Assembly (NCBI GenBank): GCA_029007825.1
Contig: JAQXIO010000031.1
Coordinates: forward strand, 1 to 57,359
DNA length: 57,359 nucleotides
Direction: 5' to 3'
From: Bacteroidales bacterium
Lineage (GTDB): Bacteria > Bacteroidota > Bacteroidia > Bacteroidales > JAQXIO01
Shown in pieces: positions 51,517 to 57,359 of this stretch (its first letter is position 1; each line of letters begins with the position of its first letter). Position numbers and translations under genes: made by a program. The notes under the pieces are model-generated. The model saw only the letters and a list, made by a program, of their open reading frames with translations, did not search any database and had not been told where the DNA came from.

Positions 51517-52623
51517 TTATTTTTTTGTTTCTTGTTTTTCACCTCCACGAATGCGTTCATCCGAGGAAAGACCCTCTTTTATTTCCACGTTTATCCCATC
51601 CGAGAGGCCTATTTTGATCGGACGTTTTTCGAATATCTGTCCCTCTTTTTCGCTCGTAAGTACGTGGACAAAGGTCGAGTCTCCGTTGAATTCTATGGTG
51701 CACTCCGGTATTATCTGTACATTGGTTGCTTGTCTGAGAATAATTTCCGCATTGGCGCTGTATCCGGCACGGATAAACACAGAATCGGGAATATGTGCGG
51801 CTGCACGGATTTCAAAAAGAGTGGCGCCGTTTTCTTCTTCTCCTTTCGGTGAAATATATTCCAGAGTTGCATCAAATATAAAATTATCCAATGCCCCTAC
51901 GGAGAGCTTTATAGGCATTCCCGTATGTATTCTTCCTACTTCCGTTTCGTCGACCTTACCTTTGAATATCATATCGTTCATGTTGGCGACGCTCGCTATC
52001 GTTGTTCCGTCATTGAAATTATTGCTTAATATTACCGAGTTTCCGACTTTTACAGGTATATCGAGTATCATTCCGTCAATGGTCGAACGCACCTGCGTAT
52101 TACTTGTTTGTCTGGATTTATTATTAATGCCGTCTTTAATAATGTCCCGGGCATCTTTTGCATTGTCGAGCTCTTCAAGTGCTCTTTTATATTCCGCTTC
52201 GCTGGTTTCAAAATCTTCTTTGGAAATGACTTTTGTTTTGTAAAGCTGCTTTTGACGGTCGAATACCTGTTGCTGTTGACTTAGATTGATTTCAGCTACG
52301 CGTACACGGGATTCTGCGGAGTTGAGTTGTACCATTTCCGGAATTACTTTGATCGTAGCAATCACTTCTCCTGCCTTGATTTTGTCTCCTGCCTCTTTTT
52401 TCAGCTCAGAAATAATTCCAGATATCTGAGGCTTGATAAGAGCTTCGTAACGCGGTTCGATTTTTCCGGTTGCCACTGTTTTATTTTCTATTGTCCCGTT
52501 TTGAGGACTTACCAGCTCGTATACGACAACTTTGGGTTGCGCTTTTTTCCACAAATAGTAGAAGGTGGAAAGAACTCCGATCCCAATAAGAGAGAGGAGG
52601 ATGATTCTGACAATTTTTTTCAT
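51517..52623 (-). CDS. periplasmic adaptor (HlyD/MacA-like)
   Basis: Membrane-fusion protein of 368 residues with an N-terminal anchor (IVRIILLSLIGIGVLSTFYY), split lipoyl domain (KIEPRYEALIKPQISGIISE and RSTIDGMILDIPVKVGNSVI), a coiled-coil hairpin (about 95-165) and beta-barrel domains, ending in a charged tail. It links the two FtsX-type permeases encoded upstream with TolC. The gap to the first permease gene is 36 nt. Confidence 0.93.
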   Translation of the reverse strand: MKKIVRIILLSLIGIGVLSTFYYLWKKAQPKVVVYELVSPQNGTIENKTVATGKIEPRYEALIKPQISGIISELKKEAGDKIKAGEVIATIKVIPEMVQLNSAESRVRVAEINLSQQQQVFDRQKQLYKTKVISKEDFETSEAEYKRALEELDNAKDARDIIKDGINNKSRQTSNTQVRSTIDGMILDIPVKVGNSVILSNNFNDGTTIASVANMNDMIFKGKVDETEVGRIHTGMPIKLSVGALDNFIFDATLEYISPKGEEENGATLFEIRAAAHIPDSVFIRAGYSANAEIILRQATNVQIIPECTIEFNGDSTFVHVLTSEKEGQIFEKRPIKIGLSDGINVEIKEGLSSDERIRGGEKQETKK

Positions 52624-52659
52624 TGTTTGGTTCTTTAGCTCGGTTATATTTTTTATTAT

Positions 52660-53919
52660 TTATTCTTCTCTGATCGCATCGATAGCCTTAATTTGCATGG
52701 CACGCCATGCAGGAATAATTCCGGCTACTAAACCGCTTAATAATAAAATAAATGTTGCTGCCAGTGCGGCGTGCAGGGATATTTCGGGATTTATAAAAAA
52801 GCTGCCGTTATCATCAGGTGCACCTGACAGAGATTTGTTCACAAGATCCAGAAGCCATATGCCCAGTGCGAGTCCCATTATACCGGCAAAGAAAGTGATG
52901 GTAAGACTTTCGCTTACGATCTGTGATATAATGGAAAGCGGTTTTGCTCCGATTGCCCTTCTTACTCCGATTTCTTTCGTGCGTTCTTTGACCGTAACGA
53001 GTAATATATTGCTTACTCCGATAATCCCCGATAACAGTGTACCAATGCCGACTAACCATATTAAGACAGAGATACCGATGAATAGTGTATCGAAAGCTTT
53101 AGCTTGTCTTTCAATACTAAAAGAGCCTACAGCTTGGGGATCGTTCGGCGCAATCTGGTTTTGTGATTTTAACAGGGCTGTAATCTCATTGAGCATCTCA
53201 TCGCCACTGAATCCTTTTTTTATCGTTACACACAGAAAATAGATATTGTCTCCCATATTGAAAGCCTGCCGCATGGTCGAAGCCGGTAAGATGACACTTT
53301 CTTTGGTGTCTCCGCCTATGCTTGCGCGAGGTATGGGATCGATAACGCCGACTATCTGGAAATAGATTCCATTTACTTTGATATAGGTTCCGACCGGATT
53401 TTCGCCTGGACGAAAGAGCGTTTCCATTACGCGTTTTCCTATTACGCATACCTTGCGTTTTTCTTTCATATCCATTTCGTTTAACAGCCGTCCGTATAAT
53501 ATGCGCTGTTGTTCTATTTTGAAATATTCCGGATAGCAGCCCCTGGCACTGAATGTCCCGGCTTTTTCCCCTCTTACGACATTGTTGTCGGAGCTTTTGC
53601 TCCAAAGCATCGGCGATATATATTCAAGCCCTTTTACCCGTTCTTTGATAACATCGACATCACGGTATTTCATGCTCCACCAACGGCCTTGCTTAAAACC
53701 TTTGTAAGGCTCTGCGGTTTGGTTGGTATAAAAAAACAGTGAGTTTACGGCGAATCCCTGCACGTTTTTATAGATACCGTTTCTCAGGCCGTTTCCGGCT
53801 CCAAGCAATATTACGAGCATGAGGATTCCCCAGAATACGCCAAAGCAAGTGAGTAGGCTCCGCACTTTATTACGGGTGATGCTTTGCCAGATTTCTTCGT
53901 ATTTATCCAGATCGAACAT
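52660..53919 (-). CDS. MacB/FtsX-type ABC permease (second of two)
   Basis: A 419-residue inner-membrane permease: one N-terminal segment (VRSLLTCFGVFWGILMLVIL), a periplasmic MacB-type domain, and three C-terminal segments with the coupling helix VKERTKEIGVRRAIGAKPLS. It is a diverged paralogue of the preceding gene's product (same length, same layout). The two would form a heterodimeric channel with the ATPase encoded upstream. Gap to its paralogue: 11 nt. Confidence 0.92.
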   Translation of the reverse strand: MFDLDKYEEIWQSITRNKVRSLLTCFGVFWGILMLVILLGAGNGLRNGIYKNVQGFAVNSLFFYTNQTAEPYKGFKQGRWWSMKYRDVDVIKERVKGLEYISPMLWSKSSDNNVVRGEKAGTFSARGCYPEYFKIEQQRILYGRLLNEMDMKEKRKVCVIGKRVMETLFRPGENPVGTYIKVNGIYFQIVGVIDPIPRASIGGDTKESVILPASTMRQAFNMGDNIYFLCVTIKKGFSGDEMLNEITALLKSQNQIAPNDPQAVGSFSIERQAKAFDTLFIGISVLIWLVGIGTLLSGIIGVSNILLVTVKERTKEIGVRRAIGAKPLSIISQIVSESLTITFFAGIMGLALGIWLLDLVNKSLSGAPDDNGSFFINPEISLHAALAATFILLLSGLVAGIIPAWRAMQIKAIDAIREE

Positions 53920-53930
53920 AAATTTCTTTT

Positions 53931-55190
53931 TTAGTCTGCGTGCATTGCTTCTATTGCCGTTACATTGACAGCTTTACGTGCCGGAATATAACCTGCCAGG
54001 ATTCCTGCTGCAATAAGGATTATATTAGAGATAATCACGATATTTAAAGGAACGTCAGGATTGCGGAACGGTACACCTCCTCCGGAGTTTATATCGGCGG
54101 ATTGAATGCTGGTTTCTATTATATGGTTTGCTATTTCCGAAACGCCTATGCCTGCCAGCATTCCTACGTAGCCGAAAATAGCTGTAATGATAACCGATTC
54201 GATAATCACCAGTTTGATAATGCTCCATGGGGTAGCTCCGATAGCTTTCCGTATTCCGAATTCTTTTGTTCGTTCACGTACGGTAATGAGCATGATATTA
54301 CTTACCCCTACAATCCCGGCAATCAGGGTTCCCAATCCGACGATCCACATAAAGAGTTTTATTCCTGCGAACATTTGATGTATCATAATGGCATCAATGG
54401 AGGTATCCCAAACCCATATGGCATTTTTATCCGTTGCTTCGAACTGATGCCTTTTCCCCATTTTCTGGCGTATTCTGTCTGTGAATGCCTCATGTTCTTG
54501 TTTTGTATAGAGTCCTTCCGTATTAAATGTAAGGGCATTGATTTCATTGGATGGGTTGTACAGCTTTTGAGCTGTGGTAAAAGGTATGTACAGCGGAGGA
54601 CTGTCATTGTAGCCGGGATTATCGTATATGCCTATTACGGTGTAGAGGACGCCATCAACATTCAGAAGTTTACCGATGGGGTCGTTTCCTCTGAAAAGAA
54701 TGGATTCAGCCCGGGGAGTTATAACGATTACTTTCCGGTGTTCTGATATGTCAATATCGTTGATAAAACGCCCTTTTCCGGGTAACATTTTGATTTTTTC
54801 TATTTTCATATAGTCGGCAGGCACGCCTATAAGGGTATATGACCCAAAGTTTTTTCCGTACGATACGTTTCTGAATGTACTTATTTCACCTCCGTGAAGT
54901 GTGATTTCGGGATGATCGATCTTGATCTTTTCTATATCGTCGGTTTTTAATTTTATCTTTCTGTTTTTCTGGTATCCATGATAGGGCACCGATGTTGTGC
55001 CGGGCCAGATTTTTACCATATTTGAAGACATATGCCAGAAATTGGCTGTCATTCCGTTTTGCAATCCATTGCCGGAAGCGAGAAGGATAATAAGCAAAAA
55101 TATGCCCCATGAAACGGAGAAGCCGGTAAGGAAAGTCCGCAGTTTATTTTTACGTATGGTACTCCATATTTCCTGTATGATATCGGTCAT
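53931..55190 (-). CDS. MacB/FtsX-type ABC permease (first of two)
   Basis: A 419-residue permease with the same plan: N-terminal segment (LRTFLTGFSVSWGIFLLIIL), large periplasmic domain, coupling helix VRERTKEFGIRKAIGATPWS and three C-terminal segments. Its start overlaps the ATPase gene's stop by 4 nt. Paired permeases of equal length point to a heterodimer rather than the MacB homodimer of the other efflux operon in this window. Confidence 0.92.
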   Translation of the reverse strand: MTDIIQEIWSTIRKNKLRTFLTGFSVSWGIFLLIILLASGNGLQNGMTANFWHMSSNMVKIWPGTTSVPYHGYQKNRKIKLKTDDIEKIKIDHPEITLHGGEISTFRNVSYGKNFGSYTLIGVPADYMKIEKIKMLPGKGRFINDIDISEHRKVIVITPRAESILFRGNDPIGKLLNVDGVLYTVIGIYDNPGYNDSPPLYIPFTTAQKLYNPSNEINALTFNTEGLYTKQEHEAFTDRIRQKMGKRHQFEATDKNAIWVWDTSIDAIMIHQMFAGIKLFMWIVGLGTLIAGIVGVSNIMLITVRERTKEFGIRKAIGATPWSIIKLVIIESVIITAIFGYVGMLAGIGVSEIANHIIETSIQSADINSGGGVPFRNPDVPLNIVIISNIILIAAGILAGYIPARKAVNVTAIEAMHAD

Positions 55191-55876
55191 GCCTGTTGTT
55201 GTTTGGCGGTGATTTCTATTTGCTCTATCACACCGTCTTTCAGGCGTATTATCTTATCTGTGGCCTCAGCTATTTCTCTTTCATGGGTAACGATCACCAT
55301 GGTCATGCCTTGTAAATTTACCTCTCTGAGCAGCTGGATTACTTCAACGGACGTTTTGCTGTCGAGAGCACCGGTGGGCTCGTCTGCCAGGATTATTTTG
55401 GGTTGTGCGATAAGTGCACGGGCAATGGCTACACGCTGTTTCTGACCTCCCGACATTTCATTAGGAAAATGCAGGGCATGGCTTTTCAGTCCCACCCGAT
55501 CAAGATACTCTTCTGCAAGTGCGTTTCGTTTTTTTCGGCCTACCCCTTGGTAAAACAGAGGTAAAGCAACATTTTCCACCGCATTTTTATAAGAGATAAG
55601 GTTGAAAGACTGGAAGACGAATCCGATCATTTTATTACGTAATATGGCAGCTTCCCGTTCACTCAGATTTTTGATCAGCCTATCGTTAAGGCGATATTCA
55701 CCACTGTCATAATTATCGAGAATTCCGAGAATATTGAGAAGAGTAGATTTTCCCGAACCCGATGCTCCCATGATAGAGACCATCTCCCCGGCATTTATTT
55801 CCAGATTGATGCCTTTCAGGACATGCAGAGGTGCTCCGTTGTAATAGGTTTTATTAATATCTTTTAGGTTGATCAT
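55187..55876 (-). CDS. ABC transporter ATP-binding protein
   Basis: A 229-residue ATPase from ATG 55876 (MINLKDINKTYYNGAPLHVL). The upstream open frame to 56008 overlaps the PspC-domain gene and is rejected. Walker [14 protein letters not shown] loop FVFQSFNLIS, signature [14 protein letters not shown], Walker B KIILADEPTG, H loop IVTHERE. LolD/MacB class. It energises the two FtsX-type permeases that follow. Confidence 0.95.
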   Translation of the reverse strand: MINLKDINKTYYNGAPLHVLKGINLEINAGEMVSIMGASGSGKSTLLNILGILDNYDSGEYRLNDRLIKNLSEREAAILRNKMIGFVFQSFNLISYKNAVENVALPLFYQGVGRKKRNALAEEYLDRVGLKSHALHFPNEMSGGQKQRVAIARALIAQPKIILADEPTGALDSKTSVEVIQLLREVNLQGMTMVIVTHEREIAEATDKIIRLKDGVIEQIEITAKQQQA

Positions 55877-55911
55877 AGAGTTGTTTATTAAATAGACGTT
55901 GGGTCCCGCTG

Positions 55912-56985
55912 TTAAGGTTGCATCAGAAATGAAAAACTTTGAGCCCACTGCATAGAAAAAGTGATTGTGGCTATAAGGCTTATTATCCAGACAATCCATA
56001 AGGTCCATTTTACAATTTTATTTACCGGTTTGAATTTTCTGAAACTATCGATCAGCATATATATAATAACACCGATAGGAATAATAAGAGTGACGCCGGC
56101 AGAAAGGGCAGTAAATCCTATGAGTGTGGGACTAAATGTTCCCGGTATGAATTCAAGCAGGGAGCTATGGAAAGGCAACATCGACAACATCGATATTCCT
56201 CCTCCGAAAAGGCCCCAAATAACGCCTATAATGCAGAAAAAAAGTAAAAAGGCGATCAGGAAAAGAGGGATGGTAATGACTACACCTAAAAAGACCATGG
56301 CTATTTTAAACAAGGTTCCGATGATCTGTACAATGATTTGCGTGAAATCTTTAAAAAAAGAGTTTTCTTTTTGTGATTTGAGACCATCTTTGACTGTATC
56401 GGAAATATGGCCGAAATTTTTCGTTACCGTTTCTCCTATGCTATCGATCGTAATACGTTTTCCCTGCATTTCCAGCTTTTGAGCTGCGGTTTTCGCCGGC
56501 GGAACAATAATCCATAATAAGATATAGACGGCCGCTGTAATACCCCAGAAAAACATAAGGGCGAAAAAGAGTAAGCGAACCCATACCGGATCCCATCCGA
56601 GATACATCGCGATGCCTGAGGCTACTCCTCCAAGCACTTTGTCGTCCGGATCCCGGTAAAGTCTTTTTTTTGTCTGCTCTTCTTTAAGATTATTTTCTTC
56701 GGGCTGATACTCTTTTTCTTCTTCTTCGCTCAGGTCTTCCAATTTTCCGACGCGGTTGATAGTAGCTTCTACTATCTCGAGTGTGATTACCTGATACCCT
56801 AATCGTATCTTTTCACCGAAAAGTTCGGACATACGATATTCTATATCCTGAATGATCTCTTCGTATCCGGCTTCTTTTCGGAAATGGATTTTCAGATCAT
56901 TTAAATATTTATCTAATAGCTGATAGGCATCTTCGTCAATTTGATATACCTGACCGCCTAAATTGATACTAAGCGTCTTTTTCAT
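55912..56985 (-). CDS. PspC-domain membrane protein
   Basis: A 357-residue inner-membrane protein. The N-terminal 100 residues are soluble and acidic, ending in a Glu-rich stretch. The PspC domain follows at about 108-170 (RLYRDPDDKVLGGVASGIAM and YLGWDPVWVRLLFFALMFFW), then further membrane segments to the C-terminus. PspC proteins sense or counter envelope stress. Lying between a PadR repressor and an ABC exporter, it probably belongs to an envelope-stress response rather than to export itself. ATPase gene starts 35 nt after its stop. Confidence 0.88.
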   Translation of the reverse strand: MKKTLSINLGGQVYQIDEDAYQLLDKYLNDLKIHFRKEAGYEEIIQDIEYRMSELFGEKIRLGYQVITLEIVEATINRVGKLEDLSEEEEKEYQPEENNLKEEQTKKRLYRDPDDKVLGGVASGIAMYLGWDPVWVRLLFFALMFFWGITAAVYILLWIIVPPAKTAAQKLEMQGKRITIDSIGETVTKNFGHISDTVKDGLKSQKENSFFKDFTQIIVQIIGTLFKIAMVFLGVVITIPLFLIAFLLFFCIIGVIWGLFGGGISMLSMLPFHSSLLEFIPGTFSPTLIGFTALSAGVTLIIPIGVIIYMLIDSFRKFKPVNKIVKWTLWIVWIISLIATITFSMQWAQSFSFLMQP

Positions 56986-56998
56986 AATTCGTGCCTGT

Positions 56999-57325
56999 TT
57001 AATTTTGTTTGATTAATTCAATTGTTTCTCCGATTTCTTTCCAGATAGTGTCGAGCTCTGCCAATACTACTTTACCGGCATCGGTAATCCGGTAATATTT
57101 ACGCGGAGGTCCCTGTGTTGACTCAATCCATTCATAGCTTAACAAACCATTGTTTTTTAAACGTGACAGCAGAGGGTAGAGGGTACCTTCTACTACAATC
57201 AGCTTTGCATTCTGCAGTAATTGAATGATGTCGTTCGTATAAGCTGCCCTTTTATTGAGTAACAGAAGAATACAGTAATCGAGTATTCCCTTGCGTATTT
57301 GCGATTTGATATTCTCTGTCGGCAT
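56999..57325 (-). CDS. PadR-family transcriptional regulator
   Basis: A 108-residue winged-helix repressor: GILDYCILLLLNKRAAYTND, the recognition region VVEGTLYPLLSRLKNNGLLS, then EWIESTQGPPRKYYRITDAG and a C-terminal dimerisation helix. PadR proteins often control adjacent exporter genes in response to toxic compounds. It is the first gene of the seven-gene operon, 13 nt before the PspC-domain gene, with a -7 element 21 nt upstream of its start. Confidence 0.94.
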   Translation of the reverse strand: MPTENIKSQIRKGILDYCILLLLNKRAAYTNDIIQLLQNAKLIVVEGTLYPLLSRLKNNGLLSYEWIESTQGPPRKYYRITDAGKVVLAELDTIWKEIGETIELIKQN

Positions 57326-57345
57326 AGTTATAATATTTTGTATTG

Positions 57346-57353
57346 CAAAGATA
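57346..57353 (-). promoter_or_regulatory. -7 element of the padR operon
   Basis: TATCTTTG on the minus strand, an exact consensus, at the right edge. The -33 element would lie outside the window. Confidence 0.6.
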
Positions 57354-57359
57354 AATATA

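Noticed and set aside
51551..52243. 230-codon plus-strand frame opposite the adaptor gene
   Set aside because: Ser-rich shadow of the adaptor coding sequence, with no family or start signal.
55877..56008. 44-residue N-terminal extension of the ABC ATPase
   Set aside because: It overlaps the end of the PspC-domain gene, and the family N-terminus begins at MINLKDINKTY.

Overview
The window reads as a chromosomal segment of a gut-type member of the Bacteroidales (Bacteroidota). Evidence: Bacteroides-type promoters (TTTG, 18-20 nt, TAnnTTTG) in front of rpsA, perR, tRNA-Lys, kdgK and rplM; a 589-residue S1 protein with six S1 repeats; TonB receptors with an N-terminal carboxypeptidase-D-like repeat; lipoproteins with an acidic Cys-Lys-Asp-Asp-Glu export signal; and DUF3575/DUF3868 proteins. 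The genus cannot be fixed from this sequence alone. No phage, insertion sequence or CRISPR array was seen.

Layout. 1-1534: a peroxide-defence operon (perR-rbr-katA, minus strand, katA cut by the window edge) from one promoter carrying two Fur/PerR-type palindromes. 1.6-3.5 kb: rpsA. 3.7-8.7 kb: a TonB receptor, a probable surface beta-helix lipoprotein and two small exported proteins. 8.7-11.5 kb: a PBP4-type peptidase and an AI-2E/PerM permease facing away from each other across a palindromic promoter region, then tRNA-Lys(UUU). 11.5-14.4 kb: a decay zone with a broken GNAT gene, an OxyR fragment, strong hairpins and one intact sugar O-acetyltransferase. 14.4-15.4 kb: a small GNAT protein paired with a CDGSH iron-sulfur protein. 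15.6-20.0 kb: two paralogous HTH regulators opposite a DUF3575-DUF3868 pair, resembling a fimbria locus without fimbrillins. 20.3-26.8 kb: alpha/beta hydrolase, Hsp20, EamA exporter, BASS-type transporter, thioesterase and SLC13 permease.

26.9-33.3 kb holds a MacAB-TolC-like export operon with its own LytS/LytTR two-component system. 33.4-38.0 kb holds a patatin-like lipase and then the most interesting unit: a steroid 5-alpha-reductase homologue, an old-yellow-enzyme-type ene reductase with a C-terminal Cys cluster, and two short-chain dehydrogenases. They are tightly packed and together look like a steroid or bile-acid A-ring reduction pathway. A sulfide:quinone oxidoreductase resembling the mitochondrial enzyme converges on it. 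39.5-46.4 kb is a galacturonate catabolism operon (kdgK, KDPG aldolase, uxaB, uxaA, lipoprotein) with a divergent AraC regulator. 46.5-50.0 kb is a HAD phosphatase and the rplM-rpsI-rpsB-tsf translation cluster. 50.2-57.4 kb is a second ABC export operon (padR, pspC-domain gene, ATPase, two permeases, adaptor, TolC), read leftward from a promoter at the right edge.
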